From an uncultured Polaribacter sp. (GTDB lineage Bacteria > Bacteroidota > Bacteroidia > Flavobacteriales > Flavobacteriaceae), in assembly GCA_947497755.1 (NCBI GenBank), contig CANMHT010000002.1:310001-374000 (forward strand): a DNA stretch of 64,000 bases. Reading direction: 5' to 3'. Every line of letters begins with the position of its first letter. The first letter of the stretch is position 1. A program made the position numbers and the translations under genes. This document shows positions 34,311-42,345 of this stretch, one piece after another. Below the pieces are notes generated by a model. That model worked only from the letters and a program-made list of their open reading frames with translations, did no database searches and was not told where the DNA came from.

Positions 34311-35288
34311 ATGAAGCCAGTAGAGCAAATAAAACTTCCTATTCAAAACGAAATGGAGCTTTTTGAAGAAAAATTCAAAGCTTCAATGCTTACTAAAGTT
34401 CCACTTTTAAATAGAATAACCTATTATATCGTTCGAAGGAAAGGTAAACAAATGCGACCAATGTTTGTTTTTTTAGTTGCAAAAATGGTCTCTAATGGCG
34501 GTTTTGATGAACGTACTTATCGTGGAGCATCTGTGGTAGAATTAATTCATACAGCTACATTAGTACACGATGATGTTGTTGATGATAGCAATAGAAGAAG
34601 AGGTTTTTTCTCTATCAATGCTTTGTGGAAAAATAAAATCGCAGTATTGGTTGGAGATTTTTTATTATCTAAAGGATTGTTACTTTCTATAGATAATGAG
34701 GATTTTGATTTGTTAAAACTTATTTCAATAGCAGTTAGAGAAATGAGTGAAGGTGAATTGTTGCAAATTGAAAAGGCTCGTAAACTTGATATTACCGAAG
34801 AAGTCTATTTTGAAATTATAAGACAAAAAACAGCTACCTTAATTGCTGCTTGTTGCGGAATTGGAGCTGCTTCTGTAGGAGCGAGTCAAGATACCATCCA
34901 GCAAATGCGAAAATTTGGAGAATATATTGGTATTGCTTTTCAAATTAAAGACGATTTATTTGATTATTCTGATGAAAAAATTGGGAAACCAACTGGAATA
35001 GATATTAAAGAACAAAAAATGACTTTGCCTTTAATTTATACTTTAAACAACTGTTCTGAAAAGGATAAAAAATGGCTGATTAATTCGGTAAAAAAACACA
35101 ATAAAAATAAAAAACGTGTAAAAGAAGTAATTGCTTTTGTAAAAGAGAATGGAGGTATTGAATATACGCACCAAAAAATGAATGATTACAAAGACAAAGC
35201 AATTGCTATTTTAGAAAATTACCCTTCATCTCCTTATAAAGATTCTCTATTACAAATGATTGATTACGTTGTACAGCGTAAAATCTAA
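34311..35288 (+). CDS. Trans polyprenyl diphosphate synthase
   Basis: Adds isopentenyl units to allylic diphosphates to make a long chain, most likely the menaquinone side chain in this phylum. Both aspartate-rich motifs are visible: LVHDDVVDDSNRRRG near residue 84 and QIKDDLFDYSDEKIGKPTGID near 211, plus RKGKQMRPMFVFLVAKMV. Start at ATG 34311; the 18 upstream in-frame codons lack family similarity. 325 residues. Single gene followed by a spacer with regulatory repeats. Chain length cannot be read from the sequence. Confidence 0.9.
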   Translation: MKPVEQIKLPIQNEMELFEEKFKASMLTKVPLLNRITYYIVRRKGKQMRPMFVFLVAKMVSNGGFDERTYRGASVVELIHTATLVHDDVVDDSNRRRGFFSINALWKNKIAVLVGDFLLSKGLLLSIDNEDFDLLKLISIAVREMSEGELLQIEKARKLDITEEVYFEIIRQKTATLIAACCGIGAASVGASQDTIQQMRKFGEYIGIAFQIKDDLFDYSDEKIGKPTGIDIKEQKMTLPLIYTLNNCSEKDKKWLINSVKKHNKNKKRVKEVIAFVKENGGIEYTHQKMNDYKDKAIAILENYPSSPYKDSLLQMIDYVVQRKI

Positions 35289-35354
35289 TTGGAAGATTTT
35301 CGTAATTTATAATGTTAAATATTAAAAGAGTTGTTACATTTTGAATGCTTATTC

Positions 35355-35373
35355 GTTTACATAATAAGTAAAC
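35355..35373. promoter_or_regulatory. Palindromic operator, orphan copy
   Basis: GTTTAC-ATAATAA-GTAAAC, a 19-bp dyad with 7-bp spacer, preceded by TTC. It matches the operator at 36033-36051 except for one base, and the upstream 22 bp are also similar (both begin GTTACA). No gene starts after this copy. In the 92 bp to the next stop codon there is only a possible RNA stem (GGCAAAGTG 35380-35388 with CGCTTTGTC 35439-35447). Confidence 0.6.
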
Positions 35374-35465
35374 TAATAAGGCAAAGTGTAAGTCTGAATT
35401 AGAGTAGTTTCCAAGAGCAAGAATTCGTAAATGATTTGCGCTTTGTCAGTTTGCTAAGACTTTCT

Positions 35466-35885
35466 TTAATACAGTTGTAATACAATACCTACAAGTCCAA
35501 TAATTAAGCACAAAGGCGAAAATAATTGACTATCTGCTTTGCTAAATTTTGTAGGCTTTACTTTTTTAAAAAAGCCCACATAGTTAAAATCACCAATAGC
35601 TCTAAGTATAAAAAGGATAGAAATTCCCCACCGTATATAGTTTAATGTTGAATTGTATTTTTCTAGGTTTATTATTGAAGTCTGACTTAAAAAGACCCAT
35701 CCAAAAGAAAAGAGAACTAGTCCAACAAACAGAGTCATTAGATTGCTAGGTCGTAATGCTTTTTGATTATTTGTAGTGGTTGGTAAGGCATATTCCAATC
35801 CCCAATTACCACCAAATGCCCAAAAAAAATGAATACTTCCTAAAAAGAAAAAAATAGCTGAGAGAATAATACTTAGTGCAGTCAT
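35466..35885 (-). CDS. DUF3995 membrane protein
   Basis: 139 residues with four hydrophobic helices (ALSIILSAIFFFLGSIHFFWAFGG, LMTLFVGLVLFSFGWVFL, YIRWGISILFILRAIGDFNYVG, LCLIIGLVGIVLQLY). The opening, with HFFWAFGGNWG, is characteristic of DUF3995 inner-membrane proteins of unknown function. Its promoter has no -33 TTG but an FNR-like box at the activator position, so it is probably switched on by a Crp/Fnr-type regulator. It is divergent from the ABC transporter operon. Confidence 0.8.
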   Translation of the reverse strand: MTALSIILSAIFFFLGSIHFFWAFGGNWGLEYALPTTTNNQKALRPSNLMTLFVGLVLFSFGWVFLSQTSIINLEKYNSTLNYIRWGISILFILRAIGDFNYVGFFKKVKPTKFSKADSQLFSPLCLIIGLVGIVLQLY

Positions 35886-35912
35886 AAGTAAATGATTATT
35901 GATTTATGTTTA

Positions 35913-35962
35913 CACAAAGATATTAGCTAACGATTGAAGTTTTCTTGATAATTGTCAAGAAA
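35913..35962 (-). promoter_or_regulatory. Crp/Fnr-type activated promoter of the DUF3995 gene
   Basis: Minus strand -7 box TATCTTTG (35922-35915) with no -33 TTG. Instead TTGATAATTGTCAA (35945-35958) lies 33 bp upstream, centre to centre. That matches the FNR consensus TTGAT-N4-ATCAA at all but one base. If transcription starts near 35910 the site is centred close to -41.5, the class II activator position. The whole 50-bp block is 43/50 identical, without gaps, to 38310-38359. Confidence 0.65.
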
Positions 35963-36032
35963 AGAATTGAGCGTATTCTACTAAATGATTGTTTTGTTGA
36001 GTTATACTACGTTACAATTTTTTAATTGGTTC

Positions 36033-36051
36033 GTTTACAAAATAAGTAAAC
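36033..36051 (+). promoter_or_regulatory. Palindromic operator at the ABC transporter promoter
   Basis: GTTTAC-AAAATAA-GTAAAC, a 6-7-6 dyad 16 bp before the ATG of the ABC ATPase gene. It is the same motif as 35355-35373. Typical spacing for a dimeric TetR/GntR/MarR-type repressor. No such regulator gene is in the immediate neighbourhood. Confidence 0.6.
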
Positions 36052-36067
36052 ATATAAAAACCAATGT

Positions 36068-36985
36068 ATGAATCAATTAATTGTAAAAACAGAGCAGCTC
36101 AATTTTTCTTATGCCAAGACAAGAAAAGATATTGAGAATTTAGATCTGAGAGTTCCGAAAGGAAGTATTTATGGCTTTTTAGGACCCAACGGATCAGGAA
36201 AAAGTACCACCATTCGTTTAATTTTAGGCTTATTAAAAAAACAGTCTGGAAAAGTAGCTTTATTTGGAGAGAGTTTTGAAAAGAAAACCCGCTTAGAAAG
36301 CTTAAATAAAGTTGGAGCTTTGATAGAAAACCCTTCTTTGTATGGACATTTAAATGCAGTAGAGAATTTAAAAATTGCTGCAAACTATCGCCAAAATATT
36401 TCCCCAGAAAGAATAGAAGAAGTCCTAGAAATTGTAAAACTAACTCATGCAAAAAAGAAAAAAGTAAAAGCTTATTCTTTAGGGATGAAGCAACGTTTAG
36501 GTTTAGCTATTGCACTTTTAAGCAATCCTGAACTAATCATTTTAGATGAACCAACTAATGGACTCGATCCGAAAGGAATTATAGAAATGAGAGCGTTGAT
36601 TAAAGAGTTAAATGCCAATTATGGAACAACCATTTTTATTTCGAGCCATTTATTAAGTGAGATTGAAAAAACCTGTACTCATGTTGGAATTATTAGAAAT
36701 GGGAAAATGCTATATCAAGATACAGTAAAAGCGCTAAAAGAATCGAAAGGAAAAAAAATGATGATTGATTTGGAGGTTGATAAATTTATTGATGCACTAA
36801 CTGTATTGGACAGTTTGGGCAAAGAAAACAAAACATCAACAGAAGAATTTATTCAAATTGAAGTAGAGGATAAGCAAGAAATTACCAAGGTAATTGATGC
36901 TTTAAGAGCTAAAGATGTAGCAATATATCAAGTCTCAATTAAAAATAATTTAGAAGAACTTTTCTTATCTCTTACCGAAAACTAA
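36068..36985 (+). CDS. ABC transporter ATP-binding protein
   Basis: 305-residue ABC ATPase of the ABC-2 exporter type. Walker A GFLGPNGSGKSTT (about residues 38-50), Q loop in VGALIENPSLYGHL, signature YSLGMKQRLGLAIALL, Walker B LIILDEPTNGLDPKG and H-loop SSHLLSEI are all intact. A C-terminal extension of about 80 residues is usual for Bcr/Nat-type exporters. It is followed by its permease after 5 bp. The operator at 36033-36051 suggests that expression is inducible. The substrate is unknown; lantibiotic-immunity and multidrug-like exporters share this architecture. Confidence 0.9.
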   Translation: MNQLIVKTEQLNFSYAKTRKDIENLDLRVPKGSIYGFLGPNGSGKSTTIRLILGLLKKQSGKVALFGESFEKKTRLESLNKVGALIENPSLYGHLNAVENLKIAANYRQNISPERIEEVLEIVKLTHAKKKKVKAYSLGMKQRLGLAIALLSNPELIILDEPTNGLDPKGIIEMRALIKELNANYGTTIFISSHLLSEIEKTCTHVGIIRNGKMLYQDTVKALKESKGKKMMIDLEVDKFIDALTVLDSLGKENKTSTEEFIQIEVEDKQEITKVIDALRAKDVAIYQVSIKNNLEELFLSLTEN

Positions 36986-36990
36986 TCATC

Positions 36991-37773
36991 ATGACAACAA
37001 TTACATATTATTCAACAAACATAAAAAATGAGCTTATTAAGTTAAAGAGAACTTTTGCTTTTTGGCTAACAATTATTAGCGCAATAATTATTCCGTTACT
37101 TTTTTTTATTGTGTATTTTATTAGATATGCAAAACTAATTCCAGCAGATGGAGTCAATCCTTGGGATAAGTTTATGACCAATCAAATACAAAATTCTATT
37201 CCGTTTTTAGTACCAATGTTTATTGTATTAATTACCAGTTTAATTATTCAGGTTGAACATAAATCATCAGGAATAAAACATTTATTTGCATTGCCAATTC
37301 CGAAATGGAGTGTGTATTTTAGCAAGCTTTCTATTGTAATTTTCTCTATAATTGCTACTTACATTTATTTTTATTTAGCCATTTTATTTTTTGGAGTCCT
37401 ATTAGGTGCTTTTCGTCCAGATTTGGCATTTCTAGATTTCCAACCAGATTATTTCAAATATTTAGAGATGTTAGGTACTTCTTTAATTGCATCTTTAGGA
37501 ATAGTAGGGATACAATTTTGGTTAAGTTTCCGATTTAAGAACTTTATTGTTCCTTTAGCAATAGGAATGACTATGGTAATTCTTGGATTGATTGTAGCAC
37601 AAGCGCCAGAGTCAATTTATTTCCCATATTCGTTTAATATTCTATCCATTTCTTTAGGAGAAAATATGCCATTAACTTTTGGATTTTCTACCGTTACTGT
37701 TTATAGTATTTCTTGCTTTTTGCTAACAGCAATTTTAGGATACTTAGACGTTAGAAGATTAAATATAAAATAA
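36991..37773 (+). CDS. ABC-2 type permease
   Basis: 260 residues with about six membrane helices, beginning with an N-terminal cytoplasmic segment NIKNELIKLKRTFAFWLTII followed by FFIVYFIRYAKLIPA. The layout is that of lantibiotic-immunity-like ABC permeases (YTQA/MutE type), which pair with ATPases like the preceding gene. The 3' end overlaps the converging Coq4-like gene by 23 bp. Confidence 0.8.
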   Translation: MTTITYYSTNIKNELIKLKRTFAFWLTIISAIIIPLLFFIVYFIRYAKLIPADGVNPWDKFMTNQIQNSIPFLVPMFIVLITSLIIQVEHKSSGIKHLFALPIPKWSVYFSKLSIVIFSIIATYIYFYLAILFFGVLLGAFRPDLAFLDFQPDYFKYLEMLGTSLIASLGIVGIQFWLSFRFKNFIVPLAIGMTMVILGLIVAQAPESIYFPYSFNILSISLGENMPLTFGFSTVTVYSISCFLLTAILGYLDVRRLNIK

Positions 37774-38293
37774 CTAAAAGTACTAAAGGGAAAAAGAAAA
37801 TAAGTTCGCTTATTAAAACCCAAAGACTAAAAATAACCCATTGGAATGTGTTCATTTTAATGGGTTTTTCTTTGTAAATTTTTTCCTCTAATTCTTTGAT
37901 TGATAATTGAAGTAATTCATCTTTTGTTAATTGTAAATCTACAATTCCGTGGCATTGCAACCCCGCTTTATATCCGTTAAAGATTTCTTTTGGATAATTG
38001 AGAAGTCCAAAACCCATAGCCCACAAACTCATAAGTCCAACCGGAATTTGTTTCCATAAACCTGTTGCAACTTCCCATCCAGAAATAAATGATTCTCCTT
38101 TCCAACTAGTATCGCAATTGTATAGAATATGCTGGATATCATGAATATGAATTAGGTCTTTTCGAAGTTGAGAATTGGGTAAAGTCAATGAGAAAAATCT
38201 AAATTTTAATTGAAAAGTATTCTCGTTAATACCTCCATTTTTTGGCAATTCGTTTTTTGTGTAAAATTGTTCTAAAGCTTGTGCTACTGTCAT
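37751..38293 (-). CDS. Coq4-like protein with C-terminal membrane anchor
   Basis: 180 residues from ATG 38293, chosen because the upstream start at 38314 lies over the -7 box. The central motif DLIHIHDIQHILYNCDTSWKGE resembles the HDxxH-x-E zinc signature of Coq4. It is followed by ISGWEVATGLWKQIP, which also fits. The last about 28 residues form a hydrophobic helix (VIFSLWVLISELIFFFPLVLLVILYLIF). Coq4 belongs to ubiquinone synthesis, whereas Bacteroidota use menaquinone, so the cofactor role is open. Probably activated from the FNR-like promoter at 38310-38359. Confidence 0.6.
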   Translation of the reverse strand: MTVAQALEQFYTKNELPKNGGINENTFQLKFRFFSLTLPNSQLRKDLIHIHDIQHILYNCDTSWKGESFISGWEVATGLWKQIPVGLMSLWAMGFGLLNYPKEIFNGYKAGLQCHGIVDLQLTKDELLQLSIKELEEKIYKEKPIKMNTFQWVIFSLWVLISELIFFFPLVLLVILYLIF

Positions 38294-38309
38294 TGGTGTA
38301 AAATTATAA

Positions 38310-38359
38310 CACAAAGATATTGGCTAGTTATTGTAGTATTCTTGATAATTGTCAATAAA
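38310..38359 (-). promoter_or_regulatory. Crp/Fnr-type activated promoter of the Coq4-like gene
   Basis: -7 box TATCTTTG (38319-38312, minus strand), no -33 element, and TTGATAATTGTCAA (38342-38355) at the same 33-bp distance as in the DUF3995 promoter. The block ends exactly where the stop codon of the Crp/Fnr gene begins. Confidence 0.65.
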
Positions 38360-38920
38360 TTATTTAGCTCTAATTCTACTAAAAGTTTCAGCAGTCATTC
38401 CTAAAAAAGAAGCAATATGTTTTGAAGAAACTCTCTGAAAAAGTGAAGGCTTTTTTTCTAATAATATTTGATAACGTTCTTGTGCTGTGTGCAATTGTAA
38501 ATCATCAATTCGTTCTACCAAATCCATATAAATTTGTTGTAAAAACAATCTACCAAAACGTTCAAATGTTGGATTGTTGTCAAACAAGCTTTCTAAATCA
38601 GCATGAGCAATCTTAAAAACTTCTAGGTCTTCTAAAGCTTCAATATTGTACTTGCTTTTTTTACGTTGAATAAAACTGTCAATTGTTGTGATGCTTTCTT
38701 GTTCAGCAGAAAAATGAACAGTAATGTCTTTATCTTCTTTATAATAAAACACCCTTGCAATACCAGAAGTAATAATATACATATGATTACAAACATTGCC
38801 CGCTTCATGAAGAATATGATGCTTGGGATATTTTTCAAAAGTCATGATTTGCTCAAAAGCTTTTGCTAATTCTGGATTTTCTAAAAGAAAAGAAGCATTG
38901 GTTTCTAAGAAGTTATTCAT
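38360..38920 (-). CDS. Crp/Fnr-family transcriptional regulator
   Basis: 186 residues: an N-terminal cyclic-nucleotide-binding-like beta roll (EKYPKHHILHEAGNVCNHMYIITSGIARVFYY), the dimer helix (FLQQIYMDLVERIDDLQLH) and a short C-terminal helix-turn-helix VSSKHIASFLGMTAETFSRIRAK. The recognition helix carries E178, S181 and R182, the ExxSR pattern by which FNR reads TTGAT half-sites. Only one cysteine is present, so it is not an FNR-type 4Fe-4S sensor; the ligand is unknown. Its stop overlaps the start region of no gene, but its start overlaps the GH3 gene stop by 4 bp. It probably acts on the two nearby TTGATAATTGTCAA promoters. Confidence 0.85.
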   Translation of the reverse strand: MNNFLETNASFLLENPELAKAFEQIMTFEKYPKHHILHEAGNVCNHMYIITSGIARVFYYKEDKDITVHFSAEQESITTIDSFIQRKKSKYNIEALEDLEVFKIAHADLESLFDNNPTFERFGRLFLQQIYMDLVERIDDLQLHTAQERYQILLEKKPSLFQRVSSKHIASFLGMTAETFSRIRAK

Positions 38921-40431
38921 GATTGTATTTGTAATAATTCATCCACAAACCAACGGGTATTAGACAACCTCGGAATTTTATGTTGGCCGCCTAGTTTTTG
39001 TTTTTGTTTTAGCCAATTGTAAAACAAACCTTGTTCTGCTACATTAATTTTTGGCATTGCTAAGGTCATATTTTGATAACGTTTGGCCTCATAATCTGAG
39101 TTGATAGCTTTTAAAGCATTGTCAAGTAATTCTGTAAAATAGGCGATGTTCTCCGGGGCTTTTTTAAATTCTATAATCCATTCATGACCACCATTGGAAT
39201 CTGCAGACATAAAAATAGGGGCTACCGTATAATCAGTTATTGTTGCATTGGTTTTTTGGCAAGCGAGTTTTAACGCTTCTTCTGCATTTTCAATAATAAG
39301 CTCTTCGCCAAAAACATTGATAAAATGCTTAGTTCTACCTGTAATTTTAATACGATACGGTTTTAAAGAAGTAAATTTAATCGTATCTCCGATTAGGTAA
39401 CGCCATAAACCACCATTGGTGGTAATTACTACAGCATAGTTCACATCTTTTTTTACTTTAGAAAGTGGAATTGCTGTTGAGTTTTCTCCATCATAACTAC
39501 TCATCGGAATAAACTCATAAAAGATTCCGTAGTCTAACATTAATAGTAATTCTTGTGAATTATTACGGTCTTGAATAGCAAAAAAACCTTCAGAGGCATT
39601 ATAAGTTTCGTAGTATTTAAAATCATTTTTTGGGATCAACTTTTTATACTGCTCTCTATATGGATTAAAGTTTACGCCACCATGAAAATATACTTCTAAG
39701 TTTGGCCAAACTTCTAAAATATTGTCTTTACCAGTTTTTTCTAACACTCTATTTAACAATACAAGCATCCAACTTGGTACGCCAACTAAACTAGTAATGT
39801 CTTCATGAATGGTTTCTTCAATTATCGCTTCCATTTTTGTTTCCCATTCACTCATCAAAGCTACTTCCATACTTGGAGCAGAACTGAAGTCGGCCCAAAA
39901 AGGAAGATTCTCTGTGATTATTGCTGAAAGATCTCCAAAATAAGAATTGTTATCCTCATAAATAGCAGTGCTACCTCCTAATTTTAGTCCTTTTCCAGTA
40001 AATAATTTAGTGTCTTCATTATTATTGATATATAAACACAACATGTCTTTACCTGCTTTCATATGACAATACTCTAAGGCTTCATCACTAACAGGAATAA
40101 ATTTACTTTTTGCATTGGTAGTTCCACTAGATTTAGCAAACCACTTAATAGGAGTTGGCCAAAATAAATTTTGTTCTCCTTTTCTACAACGTTCAATTAA
40201 AGGTTCTATGCTTTCGTATTTCTGAATAGGAACAACGTTGGTGAAATCTGTATAATCTCGAATCGAAGAAAAATAATGAGTCTTACCAAACTCGGTGTTT
40301 TTAGCCGTATTTAATAATTTAAACAGTAATTCTTCTTGAACATCTAACGGATATTTTAAAAATAACTCTATCTGATGTTTACGCTTCTTTAAAAACCACG
40401 AGATAATTGAATTTACTAAAGGGAACGCCAT
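38917..40431 (-). CDS. GH3 auxin-responsive promoter family protein
   Basis: 504 residues of the GH3/acyl-adenylating superfamily. The ATP-binding motif is KSSGTTNAKSKFIPVS, followed by LKLGGSTAIYE, GVPSWMLVLLNRVL, YETYNASEGFFAIQD and NGGLWRYLIGDTIKFTSLKPYRIKITGRTKHFINVFGEEL, all characteristic. Bacterial members have unproven substrates; plant GH3 enzymes conjugate amino acids to carboxylate hormones. Its stop overlaps the Crp/Fnr start by 4 bp, so the two are coupled. Confidence 0.88.
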   Translation of the reverse strand: MAFPLVNSIISWFLKKRKHQIELFLKYPLDVQEELLFKLLNTAKNTEFGKTHYFSSIRDYTDFTNVVPIQKYESIEPLIERCRKGEQNLFWPTPIKWFAKSSGTTNAKSKFIPVSDEALEYCHMKAGKDMLCLYINNNEDTKLFTGKGLKLGGSTAIYEDNNSYFGDLSAIITENLPFWADFSSAPSMEVALMSEWETKMEAIIEETIHEDITSLVGVPSWMLVLLNRVLEKTGKDNILEVWPNLEVYFHGGVNFNPYREQYKKLIPKNDFKYYETYNASEGFFAIQDRNNSQELLLMLDYGIFYEFIPMSSYDGENSTAIPLSKVKKDVNYAVVITTNGGLWRYLIGDTIKFTSLKPYRIKITGRTKHFINVFGEELIIENAEEALKLACQKTNATITDYTVAPIFMSADSNGGHEWIIEFKKAPENIAYFTELLDNALKAINSDYEAKRYQNMTLAMPKINVAEQGLFYNWLKQKQKLGGQHKIPRLSNTRWFVDELLQIQS

Positions 40432-40542
40432 TGGTTTAGTTGCATTGTTAAATTATAATTGTAAAATTCTTAAAACTTACAGAATTATAGTAAGTTTGTT
40501 TGTTAAGTATTCACAACGAGTTAAAATTACTAAATTCTTTTT

Positions 40543-41340
40543 ATGAAATATCAAGGAGTTTTAAAAAAAATGCCCACAGAAAATTTAGAAACAGTACAGT
40601 ACTATTTAGATATGGAAACTGATTTCTTGCATGTTAATCAATTATTGGGGAAAACCATTGAAATGACTTTTGAAAAATACGAATGTCTAAGCTGTCATTT
40701 AAACAAGCAAATTTACCGTCAAGGGTTTTGTAAAAGCTGTTTTTTTGAAACACCAAATGCCGGAGATTGGATTATGAGACCAGAATTAAGTAAAGCACAT
40801 TTGGGAATTGAAGATCGCGATTTGGAGTACGAGAAAAAGGTACAACTACAACCGCATATTGTATATTTAGCAAATTCTAGTAATGTAAAAGTTGGGGTGA
40901 CTCGTAAACAACAAGTGCCAACACGTTGGATTGATCAAGGTGCTCATGAAGCTATAGAAATTGTGGAAGTGCCAAACCGATATTTAGCCGGAATAACAGA
41001 AGTTGCTTTAAAAGAACATGTAGCCGATAAAACGAATTGGCGTAAGATGTTAAAAAACGATATAGAAGATGAAAATTTGGTGGATTGGCGAAATAGATTA
41101 TCAGCTTATATTCCAGAAGAAGTAAAAGAATACTTTATAGAGAATAATACAGAAACTCAATTGCAGTTTCCTGTAAGTCAATATCCAGAAAAACCAAAGA
41201 GCTTAAATATTGTCAAAGAACAATCGTATTCAGGAAAATTAGTTGGAGTTAAAGGGCAATACTTGATTTTTGAAGATCAAACAGTTTTTAATGTAAGAGC
41301 CAATGAAGGGTTGGTTGTTGGGATTAATGTAAGTATATAA
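40543..41340 (+). CDS. DUF2797 protein with zinc-finger-like cysteines
   Basis: 265 residues. Two CxxC pairs (ECLSCHLN and FCKSCFFE, residues about 47-68) likely bind zinc. A central VYLANSSNVKVGVTRKQQVPTRWIDQGA segment is similar to GIY-YIG-type folds, and the combination identifies DUF2797. The C-terminus has a small beta domain (YSGKLVGVKGQYLIFEDQTVFNVR). Function unknown, perhaps a DNA- or RNA-binding protein. Followed by the broken nitrilase after 62 bp. Confidence 0.8.
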   Translation: MKYQGVLKKMPTENLETVQYYLDMETDFLHVNQLLGKTIEMTFEKYECLSCHLNKQIYRQGFCKSCFFETPNAGDWIMRPELSKAHLGIEDRDLEYEKKVQLQPHIVYLANSSNVKVGVTRKQQVPTRWIDQGAHEAIEIVEVPNRYLAGITEVALKEHVADKTNWRKMLKNDIEDENLVDWRNRLSAYIPEEVKEYFIENNTETQLQFPVSQYPEKPKSLNIVKEQSYSGKLVGVKGQYLIFEDQTVFNVRANEGLVVGINVSI

Positions 41341-41402
41341 TACTTACTTTTGAGTAGAGTTGAAAAATCTTTTTCTAGCAAAGACAAATAAAAATAGAAC
41401 AA

Positions 41403-42345
41403 ATGAACCACAAATTAAAAGTAGCTTTAGCACAGATTTCTCCAGTTTGGTTAGACAAAGAAAAAACCATTCTGAAAATAGAAAAAACAATTAAAGATGC
41501 TGCACAAGAAGATTGTGAGTTGATTGTTTTTGGAGAAGCATTGTTGCCAGGTTATCCATTTTGAATTAACTAATGGAGCCAAGTTTAATTCAGATGTGCA
41601 AAAAGAGATTCATGCGCATTATGTACGTAATTCAATAACTATAGAAAAAGGTGAATTAGATGCTATTTGTACGCTTGCAAAAGAGCATCAAATAGCTATT
41701 TATTTAGGGATTATGGAACGCGCCCAAAATAGAGGAGGTCATAGTATTTATGCTTCATTGGTATATATTGATCAAGAAGGAAACATAAAATCTGTACATA
41801 GAAAATTACAACCAACTTATGAAGAGCGTTTAACTTGGGCTCCAGGAGATGGAAACGGACTACAAGTACACCCGTTAAAAGAGTTTACCGTTGGAGGTTT
41901 GAATTGTTGGGAAAATTGGATGCCTTTACCCAGAACAGCATTGTATGGTTTAGGAGAAAACTTACATATAGCTGTTTGGCCAGGAAATGATTTTAATACG
42001 AAAGATATTACACGTTTTATAGCAAGAGAATCACGTTCGTATGTGATTTCTGTTTCTAGTTTAATGAAGAGATTAGATTTTCCTGCAGATACACCACATC
42101 TTGATAAAATTTTAGAGCAAGCTCCAGAAACATTAGCCAATGGAGGTTCTTGTATCGCTTCACCAGATGGAGAATGGTTGGTAGAACCTGTACTTCATAA
42201 AGAAGGATTAATTATAGAAACTTTAGATTTTAATCGTGTATTAGAAGAGCGTCAAAATTTTGATCCTGTTGGACATTACTCACGTCCAGATGTGACCAAA
42301 TTACAAGTAAATAGAGAGCGACAAAGCACGGTTTCTTTTGATTAA
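41403..42345 (+). pseudogene. Nitrilase-family hydrolase, broken by a frameshift
   Basis: Two frames together give a complete carbon-nitrogen hydrolase. The first (41403-41564, 53 codons) starts NHKLKVALAQISPVW and has the catalytic Glu in FGEALLPGYPF, then stops at TGA. The second continues from about 41565 with ELTNGAKF, the catalytic Lys segment SVHRKLQPTYEERLTWAPGDG and the catalytic Cys in FTVGGLNCWENWMPL. The expected join GYPF-WIELTNG needs TTTTGGATTGAATT; the sequence reads TTTTGAATT, 5 bases shorter. A deletion between two TTG triplets explains it. The downstream frame has an in-frame TTG (41524) but lacks the catalytic Glu. A sequencing or assembly error is possible. Confidence 0.8.
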
